A stretch of DNA of 64,000 bases from assembly GCA_014773175.1 (NCBI GenBank), contig VXCM01003628.1, positions 1-64,000 on the forward strand. Direction: 5' to 3'. Shown one piece after another: positions 1 to 11,727 of the stretch. A program made the position numbers and the translations under genes. This stretch comes from Lucifuga dentata. Its lineage: Eukaryota > Chordata > Actinopteri > Ophidiiformes > Bythitidae. The notes beneath the pieces were generated by a model, which saw nothing but the letters and a program-made list of their open reading frames with translations, searched no databases and was not told the origin of the DNA. Within the stretch, counting starts at the first letter, position 1. Each line of letters opens with the position of its first letter.

Positions 1-1544
1 TATTCGGGCTTGGGACCGGCACAAGGAGGACACTGGCTTGTGCCCCCTTGAGGCTGCATTAATGTATTATTAAATGTTGGGAATTTAAACATGAACATGA
101 TGCGTACATGCAGTATTATGACTTGGCTATGACTTGTTTTGTTCTTATATTTGCTCCCAGCTTCTCCTCAAACATTATAGATGGATAGACACTATGGTTG
201 TGAGTGTGTGAAGGTGTGTAGTTGATCTAAATTAACAATAATTTTGACTTCTTGGGTAATTCCTTTATAATTTTAGTTGTTGTAAGTAAGGCAGAGAGAC
301 TTTTTAATATGCACCTATTACCGACAGTAATGCGCATGCTATTTTAAAATACATTTTGATTGTACTGAAAGATACGATTGAACGTAGTTAGTTTAAAGTT
401 AAACTCTTTTGTACTTGAACTAGTTTGTAAATCAATAATCAAATCTATTGCCATGATTTTATTGCACATGGTGTTGAGCATTTTTGTGCTGAATCAGGAT
501 TCAATTAGCTTCTCCATTAGTTTCTAATCCACAAGCACCAATTCAGCCAATGCCAACAAATGCAATCATTAATCATGCTTATGCCTGATATACAGTAACT
601 GTTAGCTAATGATAATCTCCATTTTTAATGTGTGATTTTTTTATTTATTTATTTTTTCTTTGGTGTTATGGATTGTAAGGTTTGTAAAGGTGAATTGTTG
701 TTTTGTCCTGCCCAGACCAGAGGGACAAAATAAAATGTTAGTTAAGTGCTCAGTCACCATTCTGTCTTTGCACAAATATTAGCTAAGAGGTCCTTAGTGA
801 ATAAATTGTTCACATATTTTCTGACAGATCTACCAGCTGTACATGACAACATTAAGGGCTAAACTTTGTTGCTCATCAGAAAAGATTATTACAAATATGC
901 CCTCTCTCCAAGTTAATTATGTCCCAGCTGGTCCTATCCACCATTTTTATCCTCTTGACCATTTTTATATTTTTTTCATTGATCGTTAAGTTTCGGTTGC
1001 AGAAATAAGCTGCTGTTTTTATCCAAAACATTTTGGAGAAAGACACATGTATTTGTCTTTGAGGATGATTAAAATGATTTGAATGGAACAATCTATGCAA
1101 GTCTGACACGTCAAAGTGACGATTACATGAGTAGCACAAATATGGTTGTCTCACAGCAGACATGATAGTTTACACACAGTGCAGCAATCAGCAGCGACTG
1201 ATATGCAAAAAGAAAGAAAAAATGTAGACGCTCTAAGGCTGAACTTAACATACTGTATATCTGTGAATTATAACGATGTGTATTTTATAGTTTTTTTGTA
1301 TTAATGGATTTTATCGGATTTTAGGGTGCCTTTTAAACATCTGGCCAGGAACTCAGATGAAAATTAGTCTTTTGGCTACCTCTGGCTCATTTCCACTTTT
1401 CTGTTTTACTGTTGATTAATTAGCATTGTCCCTAACAAATAAATTAAAAAAAAAGATAGTAAATAGTAAAATTGACAAAATTCTACAAAAAAGGCAATTT
1501 GAATGGCAGAATATAAGTATCTCAGTCAATACTGTATGTATATG
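1..1544. other. AT-rich intergenic DNA, no gene recognised
   Basis: No coding, RNA or transposon signature stands out. There is a poly-T rich patch near 637-660 and an AATAAA near 729, but no gene to attach it to. Possible reading frames here are short and compositionally random. Confidence 0.5.
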
Positions 1545-1545
1545 T

Positions 1546-1548
<3 letters not shown>

Positions 1549-1600
<52 letters not shown>
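1549..1600 (+). repeat. (CA)n(TA)n microsatellite
   Basis: About 18 CA units followed directly by a TA run. The SINE-like repeat at 1601-1727 sits inside the TA run, which continues on its far side to 1751. Confidence 0.95.
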
Positions 1601-1601
<1 letters not shown>

Positions 1602-1727
1602 CCATCCATCCATCCATTTTCTTTATCCATTTGTCCTGTTAAGGGTCACAGGGGAGCTGGAGCCTATCCCAGTCGTCATAGGGCGAGAGGCGGGGTACAC
1701 GCTAGACAGATCGCCAGTCTATCGCAG
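1601..1727 (-). mobile_element. GATG-tailed SINE-like dispersed repeat, copy 1
   Basis: Reverse-complement relative of the 120-bp insert at 30939-31058. Both contain the block corresponding to gcgatagactggcgatctg, a gtaccccgcctc block and aacaggacaaa, and both end in a (GATG)n tail, here seen as (ATCC)n at 1601-1616. This copy lies within a TA microsatellite, so its target duplication cannot be read. The class (SINE versus another short retroposon) is inferred from the tail and the target duplication of the second copy. Confidence 0.7.
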
Positions 1728-1751
1728 TATATATATATATATATATATATT

Positions 1752-2357
1752 TGCCTGTGTACAGGTATCATTTTGTTTTCACAAAAAAGGTGGCATATTC
1801 CTTTAACAGTAATATCTAATGATGTCTTTTTCTAATTGGCTGCTGATGGAACGTAATTGTCAGGCAAGTGTTTCACATTTATTTCCATTTCCACATTTTT
1901 CCAGCCAGTCGAGGGAATCAAACTATCCCATCGTTTGGCCACAAACGCTCATCTCAAACCTTTAGATTTAACTTTAACTTCCTCAACTTCCTTTCTTCTT
2001 CATGCAGCTGAAGACAACAGAGCCACCCTTTGCAAACCTCCACAGCCTCCACAGCATGACCACTTCAAAAACATCCAGGTCAGATTTCAAGAAACTCTCT
2101 GAACCTCGGAGCGTTTTAGGAGCTGAAAGCTGCGCTGTGATTGGTCACTGTCTCCGCTGTGTAAACGCTACGTCGCTCTGAAAGCGTTGGATTTAGATAA
2201 GGGAGCTGGCGGAAAAGAGGAACATATGTCGGTTTCCACTGACATTAATCATGCTGGGGCTCTGCTTTCTCTTTCCACTTCAGGCCAGCAGGAGGTCAGA
2301 GGTCAAAGATGTTAAGGTGCTGCTAATAAGTTCAAGGTGGAGCCCTAAAGCAGTTGT

Positions 2358-2391
<34 letters not shown>

Positions 2392-2452
2392 GGCTGAGTA
2401 CGTAAACAGAATATACTCAGTGGGCATACTCCAAGATAAACCGCCTGATAAG
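1752..2452. other. Intergenic, with a small GC-richer patch and a DR1 site
   Basis: 2100-2320 is repeat-poor and less AT-rich, with a CCAAT-type gattggtc and, at 2293-2305, a perfect direct repeat of nuclear-receptor half sites with one-base spacing (AGGTCA-G-AGGTCA). A poly-T run follows at 2359-2388. No gene seen. Confidence 0.45.
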
Positions 2453-3033
2453 TTAAAGGACCATACCAGTGATTGTGCATGTTTAAGCCCAATGTAAACC
2501 ATATACAAGCTGCGTAACTGACAACCATTTCAAAAAATATACTACTTTCGCAGTAAATTTTAGAAATTCTTTCCCTACCTTCCAGACTGCAATTGGCTTC
2601 AGTTCATTCCAGTAACAATTAAAGTCAACTTTTACAGACATGAAACGTGGTTGAAACATGGAATCCATCACAGCGAACAACATGTCTGTTAGGTTTTTTT
2701 TTGTCTGATCCACCACAAAACCGTATGGAAGACAATGTACGTCTCTGCCAGAGAATATAGTCTAGTCCCAGGAGAAGACGGCTTTTACCGAGAAATTAAA
2801 ATGACCTTGCCTTCTACAATTGTGTATAAGTGTTAGCAGACGAAACATTGAATTTTAAAGTGGGTGTATCACCTGAACATTTGATTTTGGAAGATTAGGG
2901 GATTTGAAAAAGAAATATCAAAAAATAACAGGAATGGTTTTATGTTTTGTAAATTGGCTGTCAGTAATGTAACATGTACGCAAGGTGTGTATATTAGGAT
3001 CAAACATGCACAATTGCCAGTATGGTCCTTTAA
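2453..3033 (+). mobile_element. TTAA MITE, subfamily B, copy 1
   Basis: Starts TTAAAGGACCATACCAGTG and ends CCAGTATGGTCCTTTAA. Internal landmarks are ctaccttccagactgc and tctctgccagagaatatagt (family: tctccgccaggaaatatagtccc), followed by ccttctacaattgtg and gtgttagcag. Full length, no transposase. Confidence 0.9.
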
Positions 3034-4181
3034 CTCTTCACTGAGACTGTTGCATACATGCAGTAACACTCAAACATCTGTTTTCCTGCTGTAATAGCAC
3101 TAACCTGATTTCAGACACGTGGGCTGATTTGTGCAGATGAAAAGCTGAGACTCAGCCTGTAAAACCCTTAAATGGGTATATTAGATTTAGGTTAAATGTA
3201 GGTATGTGCCTGTATAAACTGTATATTTCAAAAAGCCAGGACATGGAAATACCACTGTGAGAGCAGAATAAAAGATTTCTGATTTTGATTTAGTAGCCTT
3301 TTTTATCCTACAAGCTTCTTCATCCATCACAGACAAGTTCTCATCATTTGCTGCATTTTATTGAATAAATTTAAGACAAATTTTTTGACTAATGACCAAA
3401 AAACATTTGATGAGGACTCAAATGAGCTGCTATTTCACACTGGCCATCATCAAAATTAAAATTCCATTCGCAAGATTGCCTCTAAAAAGAAAGAGGGAGG
3501 GGAAATAAAATGATTTTCTCTACAGTAATAACTATGGCCAATTATTCTCCTTCATGTTCCACTGCCTTTTGTTTTGTTTTTGCAAATCAAACCCCCCAGA
3601 GACCAAACTCCACTTTACCTGATAAATATCAAATTAGCCAAACTGTAAATGTGCTACGGTCTCTAAGGAGAGTTTGTGGTCTGACTCATTATGCATGTTA
3701 AAACTTTGATTATAATCAGATTAATGCAATACATTGATTTTTCCAACATCATGTAAACACCATGATTAGACTGATGATTGCTACCATGTCCTCATCAGTC
3801 AGGATCTGAATGCTTTTGACCTCTGGCCTTGTCATTTTTGTTTTTTCTTAGGAGTGAGGTTGGTCATTGAGGACAGGTCTTCAATGGTCTAGGGTCAGAC
3901 CCAGTTTGGGTCCCGGTTCGGGTCTCCGGTCCAAATGCTATTCTTTATAACTGTTTTTTTTTTTTTTTTTTTNTTTTTTTTTTTTTTTTTTTATTATTGT
4001 GATACGTTATTGTCCTACTGTTTTTATAATGTTATTGTTAGTTTGATTGAGCTGTGTCAAAGAAAAATTTCTGTTACAATGTGAAAGACAATAAAGTATC
4101 TTGAATATTTTAAATCAGGTGTACTTGTCCTTGGGTTGCTTGCAGGTCTCTGCTGTTCTGTCCAACCAGACCTAGAGAACT
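3034..4181. other. Intergenic; poly-T with a gap at 3973
   Basis: Contains a long T run (3952-3992) broken by a single N and nothing gene-like. The segment near 3690-3790 (catgtaaacaccatgattaga) resembles the interior of the short element at 51087-51367 and may be a remnant of that family. Confidence 0.4.
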
Positions 4182-4566
4182 CTTAAATTATAATTCTGAT
4201 CCTATAATATAATTCCGATCCTGCATATTTAAGCCCAGTACATACAATCTGTATACAGGTTATGTTACTGACAACCATTTCCCATAATACACTACTTTAG
4301 AGGTAAATTTCAGTATATTTTTCCCTTCGTTCCAGACTGCTGTTGTTTCAGTTCATTCCAATACACCATTAAAATCAGCTTGTAGAGACTTGAAATGTGC
4401 TTGAGATTGAGATACATAATGAATCACAGTGAACATGATATGTATTAGGCTTTTTGTCAAAGTAATTTTGTTTAACTGATCCAACACGGAAAAGGATGTA
4501 TTTATCTGCTAGGAAGTTGTATATATTGGGTTCAAACATTCTCGATTACCAGTATGACTGTTTAAG
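4182..4566 (+). mobile_element. TTAA MITE, subfamily B, degenerate copy 2
   Basis: Recognisable from cctgcatatttaagcccagt through ttactgacaaccatttccca, a ccttcgttccagactgc block, the agagacttgaaatgtgctt block and tatattgggttcaaacat. Both ends are eroded and about 200 bp of the interior is missing. Confidence 0.8.
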
Positions 4567-4654
4567 AGTAGTAAGTCAGTCAGTTAAGAGTAGCTTGAAT
4601 AAAAATGTACGGGTGGAATTCCTAAAAAAATCACAGTAACTACATGGTGTCACA

Positions 4655-4655
<1 letters not shown>

Positions 4656-4692
<37 letters not shown>
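4656..4692. repeat. Poly-A tract
   Basis: Homopolymer of A with no recognisable retroelement body upstream. Confidence 0.9.
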
Positions 4693-4694
<2 letters not shown>

Positions 4695-4699
4695 AAATT

Positions 4700-5803
4700 G
4701 AAGCTAATTCATAAAGCTTCCTTTATGTTATTCATTATCCAGTGTGTTGTAAGGCATGTCACAAAAGTCAGTGAAGTGTGTGTGTGTGTGTGTGTGTGTT
4801 GCAGGTTTACCTGAGATCTTCTATAGCTGTTCAAGGCTGGATTACATGGACAAAGCAGGTTCTATCCCGAAAGCCGTATCATTCCATGTCAATTGGCTTG
4901 TGGCAGTGGTGTGCAGTCAGGGCCAGCAAGGCCTTCTCTGCTGGCGTAGAGATTGTCAGAATCATTATATTATGTTTTTATAATTTAATATATATTTAAA
5001 TAATGCTATATGTACAAAATATTGTATTTTACAAAGTTCGTTCTCATCAGTTTTGTTATTAACGTCATTCCATCACTACTCTCACCCTCAGTTTTGCTTC
5101 CAGTGCAGCTCATAGAAATTAGAGCTTTTAACCAATCAGATTTTCCACTTGAGCTGTAAAAGTCTTTATAAAGACAGAAAGGAGGATGGACTTTGTCTTC
5201 AGATGATGAGCAGCTTTGGTAAGTTTGATGGATTTTTATGTAGCCGGAGAAGTGCAGCTGTAGCTGTGGAGAAGCCTGTTGAATCTGATTGTGTTATTTG
5301 TGTTTTATAGCATTTTTGCTTACTTGCTGGTCATATGAGTAAATGTGATGGTTGCTGTGAGTTTGTTCTTGTTTCTTTAGTAATAACACTGATTTAGGCT
5401 ATGCCATGTCTATTTGTGATGCAGCATCCTGACATAATGTGTAATAATGCTACATCCTATTCATGTCTCAGCAGTTAGTGTGTTGTAACTGTCATAGGTG
5501 TTGATCCTCATGTTAAATCACTTTATTCCACTCGATAAAGGTTACTGTCACTGTGAATATGGACTGGTTACATCTAATAACAGCAGCCTATAGCCCTAGT
5601 GTCATGCTGAGGTTATTAGAAGGTGGTTTAATTGTGGGAGAATCGCAGTGAAGGCCTAGGTGTAAAATACACAGCCTGCCACTGGCTTGTGGTAATTCAT
5701 TATTATTTGTAAATTTGTTTAGGAAAAGGCCAATAAAATGCAATAGTTGCTGAAATAATGAGGGCCTTAAAGCAGATGCTGCATTATTATTATTATTATT
5801 GTT
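4700..5803. other. Intergenic with a (TG)n tract
   Basis: A (TG)n microsatellite lies at 4776-4799. The rest is unremarkable AT-rich DNA with no supported gene; two short overlapping open frames run through the TG tract and are compositional. Confidence 0.4.
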
Positions 5804-5906
5804 AAAGGACCATTCCAGTGATTTTACATGTTGAAGCACAAAAAAATACGACCTGCATACATGTTCCATTACTGCCCACTGTTTTCCAAAACATAAAACC
5901 AAAGGG
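5804..5906 (-). mobile_element. TTAA MITE, terminal fragment, copy 3
   Basis: Only one terminal repeat (ttaaaggaccattccagtga to ccaaaacataaaacc) survives, directly after a short (ATT)n run. Confidence 0.75.
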
Positions 5907-5925
5907 AGGGCAGGGGTGATGTGAT

Positions 5926-6191
5926 GTGCGTGTGTGTGTGTGTGTGCCTATGTGTTTGTCTTTGTAATCTCGCTGTGATTAATCATATAAACAGGAGACA
6001 TGACCCACATTTTCAGTTTAGGAGAGGGGGGAGGGGTTATTAACATGAATGCTATAGTCATCTCTGTGTTATTGTGAGTTCCACTCAATTATAAATGGGG
6101 ATAACGAGGCACAGTTTCACTTTCAGGTCTCTCTCGCTCTTGTTTTAATTTCTGATGATGGAAATCCCACTTTCACGTCTCCCCCACCACC

Positions 6192-6234
<43 letters not shown>

Positions 6235-6240
6235 AATTTG
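5926..6240. repeat. (TG)n and (CA)n microsatellites
   Basis: (GT)n at 5926-5946 and (CA)n at 6199-6232, separated by ordinary sequence. A C-homopolymer with an N follows at 6364-6380. Confidence 0.9.
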
Positions 6241-6879
6241 ACCAGAGGAACAGGGGAGTTCCGCCACCTTCCAACTCTCAAAGAGGCATTTTGGATGGTC
6301 ATGTCAGAAATATACACTGTAGGTGCTCATGGTCCAAAGAGGGTGAATCCTTTTAGATTTTGCCACCCCCCCNCCCCCCCAACCGGGCGACCATCCAAAA
6401 TATCAGCATTGGCTCTACATGTTCCTAAATGACATCTGATGACAACAGGACAGAAAATGTAAAAGGATCCAGCAGAGGAAAAGCACAACATGTAATTGTT
6501 GTGTGTGCATGTTTGTGTGTGATGGGGGGAGGGCAAGGTCAACAATTTTTTTCCATAATTAAGTAGTAATGCAGTAATCTCTTCTGGTGCCTGTAATGTG
6601 GTGAAATAGTGATGCCACATTGTCACAGTAGAGCTAGAGAAGTCTACACAAATAGAAAAGGAGCAATAAGAAGAGAAGGAATGAAAGCGTAAACAGCGTT
6701 GTGGTGAACGGGTGTTTCTGCTGCTCCAGCTGTTATGAGCTGACAGAACTGCTATAAATTACAAAATTAGATGTGTGTTTCAAACATTATGTGGTTTTAA
6801 CGCATAATTTAACAACAAGGGAGAAACTCTGTGTTCTTTAAACGGTTTGAAGAAGAAAAATGTTTTTAAATCATCTGAT

Positions 6880-7190
6880 GTGACTCACTTTGGTTTGTAG
6901 CATAGCAGCGAGCCTTTCTTTTTTGTATTTCCCAGAGGCCCCCAGGGGGGTCACTAAAAGTCAATTAGCAGGCGTATAATGAGAAGGCAATGATAAACAC
7001 ATTCAGCCACGGTGCCTGAGAAGCTGCTGAAGCCTCTTTCTTCGCTCTCTGACAGGTGGCATTCATCCCATCACGCTCCGGCTGAGTGCCGCTCGCCTCG
7101 CGGAGCAGGCCCACAGAACAATAGAGGACAAGGCTGGGGGGCCGATAATACGGGGGCCTTATATTCATGAGCAGCTAATATCTCCCATCA
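6880..7190. promoter_or_regulatory. Repeat-poor, GC-balanced island: candidate conserved non-coding element
   Basis: No repeat family recognised; mixed composition with intact words such as gaggcccccaggggggtcac, tcaattagcaggcgtataat, agaacaatagagg (SOX-type ACAATAG) and tattcatgagcagctaat. It differs from the AT-rich, MITE-rich surroundings. The function is inferred only from texture and from position upstream of a developmental gene. Confirmation needs cross-fish alignment. Confidence 0.3.
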
Positions 7191-7321
7191 ACCCCACATG
7201 CCCCCCCATCACCCTCCACCTTCTCTTTTGTGTCCCTGCTGTTATAAAACTTCTCAAGACTGTTTAGTACTGCTTCTTTTTTGTGGAAGGACAGGAAGGG
7301 CAAGGGGTTGATGGAAGGCAA

Positions 7322-7354
7322 CTGAATGTGTGTGTGTGTGTGTGTGTGTGTGNG
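7322..7354. repeat. (TG)n microsatellite with N at 7353
   Basis: About 14 TG units ending at an assembly N. Confidence 0.9.
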
Positions 7355-7494
7355 GCTGTTGGGAATGTGACAGGGGTCTGCATTAATGTTTTTTAGAAGG
7401 AGCATCGGTGCTACGCTACAGGGCTGTGGAGTCTAAAGTCATTTTTGAAGATTTACTTTTCATTAAATTTGGCTTTTGTTGTTAAAAAGTTGTA

Positions 7495-7935
7495 AAAATT
7501 GCTTGTTTTTAAAGCCTTACATGATCAGGCACCTGCTTATATATGCAATTTTTTAATTCCCCATGAACCTGATCACTGTTTGAGATCCTCTGGCAGGAAG
7601 CTTTTGGTCATTCCCAAATCCAGCCATGCCACTCAGTCTTTGCTGGATCTTTGCTGTTTGTGCCTATAAGCTTTGAAATTCCCCGTCGGAGGATGTCAGA
7701 TTGGCAAAGTCAGTGACTTCTTTTAAAAACCTTCTTAAGACTTATTTTTATCATTTTATCATAAGGCCTTCCATGGTAACTGTTCTTATTATGGGTTATT
7801 TTTAATTCTTAAATTAATGTTTTATTGTTTGGTTTTTAACCGTCATTGATTATGTGTTCAATTGTCTGTTTTAGGAAGCACCTTGTAACTTTGTTTTAAA
7901 GGCGTTATTATGTCGTTATTTTTTTTCCCTGCACT
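7495..7935 (+). pseudogene. L2-like LINE, 3' end remnant
   Basis: Read in broken frames, the segment gives the C-terminal region of an L2/CR1-clade ORF2. A stretch like ...GRKLLVIPKSSHATQS precedes ALKFP.GG.QIGKVSDFF, corresponding to the usual LWNSLP..LR...S...FK..LKT end. It is followed by a 3' tail with the L2-like words ctgttttaggaagcaccttgtaactttg. Several in-frame stops make it inactive. Confidence 0.7.
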
Positions 7936-8289
7936 TCAGTTTATACTCTCAGTCTCACCTCAAAAAACATATTTTCTCTTGCTGGGATTGTGACGCACCA
8001 TGTGATCAGAGCTGATATGGATCCAATGAGGTATAAGACGTACAGACACACAAACACAGCAAGGTAATATCACCAGACCCTAGACTGAGTATAATTTGAA
8101 CCCGACTTGTGTACCAGTTGGGTCTCGGTCCTGAGGAACTGAGTGGACCCATGAAGATCTCTAGTGGGTAAAGCAGTGAGAGATGAAAAAAATGAGGCTG
8201 CTCGGACCAGGAATGAGGGAACGTATGAAATGCAACCATGAGATAAATGTCATGGAGGAACAATTACATTTACCTCTGACATGTAACAG

Positions 8290-8395
8290 AGGAAAAGTCG
8301 AAAGTCCTCAACAAGTAAGTAAAGTACCTCTACCTCAGATTGTTCCAGTACATGATGAGTAAATGTACTTAGTTACTTTCCACCTGAGCTTTGTG
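8290..8395. mobile_element. hAT-type MITE end fragment (AAGTAC/GGTGGAAAG family)
   Basis: The words aagtaagtaaagtacc and aaatgtacttagttactttccacctgag match, in reverse, the CAGGGGTGGAAAGAGTAAG... ends seen at 14618. Only the terminal region is present. Confidence 0.5.
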
Positions 8396-8399
8396 GACG

Positions 8400-9345
8400 C
8401 ATACGCCAAAACATCACAAAGCTCTTTCTCACAGGTGCAACGGCGATTGTTTTTGCCAGTACGGAATGTGTTTTTCATCACCGTGCGCTGGAGGTGAAGA
8501 ACATTAACGTTCAGATGGCTTGAAATGTCGCTCGACAGACAGTGAACCATCCCTCCACAGTTCCCTTTTCTCAGGCAGCAAGTGGAACCGATGCTTCGCC
8601 GGGACCAAATCCAATTCTCCGCTCTTGTTCCGATTCGTGACTGTTGAGTCCGGCATTGTCCTGCTGTGCTCTGTGAAGCCTCGAGACCCTGCGTGTCATG
8701 AATAACTAATAAAAAGCCCATCGCTCCATGGAGATAAGGTGCTGATGCCTCCACAGAGGTCTTTAGCGTGGAAACCATCTGTTCCCTACCAGCCCCCTGC
8801 TCATGGTGTGAATGGGATAATTGAGTCTTATAGAGAGTGGAGAATAGATCCCTCTGCTGCCGGTTTGTATTCTTTAGAGAGGGCTGGGAGTTCCCTCACG
8901 GGTTTCACGCCACATCTGCCCCTCAGCCCCATTCAGCCCCATTGAGTGTCTGATCATTTAGCACACTCAATTAAGCCCTCATAATCCCGTTAGTGGAGAC
9001 GCAAGGGCTCCATCGATCTCGCCCACGGCCATGCCTGCCATGGAGAAGTGGCAACAAATGAGACTTTAGTGACTGTTTTCTTTGGAAAGAGGGAGGGAAA
9101 CAATAGAGACTGATGGCGCTAACACTTCATAAGAACAGAGCCAGCCATTGAAAGGGTGATTCCCACCGCAGCTGGCAACCATCCGGCGAAGGTGGCGCCT
9201 GTTGGCAGATTCAGCGTGCTCCCTGCTCTATTTGTTGGCCATTGTTCCTCAGATTATAAGATGCCTTTTCAGTGGAGTGTTGCAATTAATTAGAGAAGTT
9301 TTCAACAGGGAGGCAGTCAGTCAGGCTGGAGGAGGTTCTGGATGC
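8400..9345. promoter_or_regulatory. Long repeat-poor island: candidate conserved non-coding block
   Basis: Nearly 950 bp without any recognised repeat, ending at a poly-A/gap. It contains cactcaattaagccctcataatcccgtt, gccacggccatgcc-like words, aaacaatagagactgatggcgc, gcaggtgg-like E-box words and a SOX-type ggccattgttcct near 9236. Several short open frames here have no protein-like bias. Candidate enhancer DNA for the jag1 neighbourhood, about 36-37 kb from the promoter; inference from texture only. Confidence 0.33.
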
Positions 9346-9370
9346 AAAGGAACTAAAAAACAAAACAACA

Positions 9371-9411
9371 ACAAAAAAAAAAAAAAAAAAANAAAAAAAA
9401 AAAAAAAAAAA
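9371..9411. repeat. Poly-A tract with N at 9392
   Basis: Two A homopolymers joined at an assembly N. Confidence 0.9.
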
Positions 9412-9764
9412 TGGCCAAAATGGCAGCAGTGTCAATTGTGTCACATTTGATGAAAAGATGTTTGTCTAATCCTGTCAGTGCTGTGACCTGAAATTCTCCT
9501 TGTGCTGATATGAATTTAGTCTGAGCTTTAATCTGAATTAAAAAAAAAAAAAAATTATAAAATTTAAGTCTACACTTCAAATCAGAATTAATAACTGGAA
9601 ACATTATTTTATTGCTGTTACTTAAAGCATCAGTTCTTTATGATGCAGTTTCTTTGTTCCCCCACAGGAAATATTATGCAAAATTTAGAAGAATTTCATT
9701 GAAAATACAACAGAACAGAACATGATGGTGAAAATTATTTTGTTTTTCCCCTCATCAACATGTA

Positions 9765-10759
9765 GTGTTGTGTTTCGCCTGGTGACACTTTTGCATGATT
9801 GTAGAAGACATGGTCATTTTAATTTCTCTGTAAAAGCCGTCTTCTTCTGGGACTATATTTCCTGGCAGAGAAATACATTGCTTTCCATGAAGCTCCATGT
9901 TGGATCGGTTAAATAAAGTTACTTTGACAAAAAAAAAAAAAAAAAAAAAAAAAAAAGACTTAATAGACTTTGTGTTCGCTGTGATGGATTATGTTATCTG
10001 AAGCATGTTTCAAGTCTCTACAAGTTCATTTTTATAGTGTACTAAAATGAACTGAAACCAATGGCAGTCTGGAAGGTAGGAAACAAATCTGAAATTTACC
10101 GCTCCACGAGTATGCTCTGGGAATGAATGTCAGTAATGTAACATGTACATAGACGGATTACTACATGGGCAAAGTGGGCATGTGGCCTTAAGATTTATTA
10201 TTATGTGTTTTTCCTTCTTTTTTTTAATGTGTAAAGTACTTTTGCTTTTAAAATATTGGAGTGATTTTGAAAATGTAGTATGATTATGAAATTGTTTGAA
10301 TGTTTTATAAATTAGCCAATTAGACTACATCACGTAATGACGTAAGGCTAAAGGTCAAATGTCAGTTTAGCTGTCAACAGGGAGAAACGCGCCAAACGGG
10401 TCGGCAAAGCGTAAACTCAAAAAAGAAAAAGAAGCTAAAGATGCTGCTTTGCTAAAACAAATACCTTCTATTTCAACATTTTTCACCAAAAAACAGGTGA
10501 AGGTGATGTCACTGCTAGCAGCAGTGCCGGTGCTACAGTGCTGCCTTCTGAGGATAACCTGGATCATCCAGTTACTCTAAGACAGCAGTGCTCTGTGTGT
10601 TTTGGGGAGAGCACACAGAGGCGTGTATTATTTGCGTGTTTAGGTAGGGACCCGTGGTGAGTTTTTGTCCAGGGCTCGTGGTCATGATAATCCATCCATG
10701 AACACGTATGCAGGTTATATTGGGCTCAAACATGCAAAACCACTGGTATTTTCCTTTAA
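9765..10759 (-). mobile_element. TTAA MITE, subfamily B, copy 4, interrupted by a hAT element
   Basis: Reverse orientation: starts in the gtgttt..cctg.tgacac block, then gtagaagacatggtcatttt, aagccgtcttcttctgggac, a poly-A expansion at 9930-9957, the gtctggaaggtagg block and cagtaatgtaacatgta. The hAT insert occupies 10148-10700. The terminal repeat then resumes (tgcaggttatattgggctcaaacatgcaaaacc) and ends in TTTAA at 10759. The distal end beyond 9765 is lost. Confidence 0.88.
10148..10700 (+). mobile_element. Internally deleted hAT transposon, copy 1 (inside a MITE)
   Basis: Terminal inverted repeats are CATAGACGGATTA at the left and the complement CATGGATGGATTA at the right. The flanking 8-bp duplications are AACATGTA (10140-10147) and AACACGTA (10701-10708), 7 of 8 identical and both part of the host MITE sequence. 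The interior retains the start of a transposase frame (...EKRAKRVGKA-like, then lysine-rich KLKKEKEAKDAAL) but its ATG is mutated to AGG. It is 553 bp and non-autonomous. The same family appears at 19608-21511. Confidence 0.9.
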
Positions 10760-11500
10760 TCACCCATGCAGCACAATAGTGACAACATTCTGTGGGTATC
10801 TTTGCTCACTCTTAAGCAGAATATACAACATGAGTATTATGAAAGGGGAAGAAGAGAAAAATGGAGAAGAAAAAGAGGAGAAAAAGAGAAAAGGGAATAT
10901 ACGTACAAGGACGTATACATACAGATTAAAAACAAACCGAATACACTTAAAAGTGTATTCTGTTACAGAATACACAGAATTGTATTCTGAGTAAAAATAC
11001 TCACAGTCATGCAGACACATTACTCACACACACTCACATACACTAAAATAAGCGTGTTCCTCAATAATACAAAGGTCTGGGAAAAGGCTTTAACATGCCG
11101 TATTAAAACTCTATAAGTGTTTTTATGGATTGCCTCTTGTAGCCATAATTGTTGACGGCTCAGTAAACAGCAGAGCATTCGTTAGAGCGCGTTTGAGTGT
11201 CTTGCTTACGCTGAAACACGACTGTGTAAAACAAGGCGAGAATTTGCTGAAGCTCCTCCACAGACAAAAAGTGTTGAAATGAAAAACACATGCAGAGAAA
11301 AGTGTATGTGTGTGTGTTTAAAGTGACATCACACACACACACACACACATGATTTGTCTGTATTGTGATTAAGGCAGATTGGAGGAAGTACACATACTTA
11401 CGCAAAGTGTTTACAGTGATTGTGAGCAGATGGAGGTTTCATCTGTTTGAATAAATCAACTTCAAGTTTGTTCCTTAACGTACTCCAATGTTAAATTTTG
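10760..11500. other. Intergenic, low complexity
   Basis: Purine-rich agaagaagagaaaaatgg... near 10845-10895, a small perfect hairpin (GTGTATTCTG-TTA-CAGAATACAC, about 10951-10973), and (TG)/(CA) tracts at 11305-11350. No gene. Confidence 0.5.
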
Positions 11501-11539
11501 AAAAAAAAAAAAAAAAAANAAAAAAAAAAAAAAAAAAAA
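11501..11539. repeat. Poly-A tract with N at 11519
   Basis: A homopolymers either side of an assembly N. Confidence 0.9.
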
Positions 11540-11727
11540 GTTTGTGTTAATCCAAGTATAATTGAAGTTTTAAGCTGCATGGAAACATATTGACTGAGTG
11601 GTGGACTTCAACATCATATATGTCAAAATATTTTACTTAATGTATCTGGCTCTGCTTCTACGTCTTCTATTTTACCTACATTTATCTTTAAAGAGTTTAT
11701 AGTTTTCTTATGGTGGTCAATAAGAAC

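Noticed and set aside
1416..1835. Overlapping frames on both strands around 1.5 kb
   Set aside because: They are made by the (CA)n/(TA)n tract and the SINE-like repeat; no protein-like composition.
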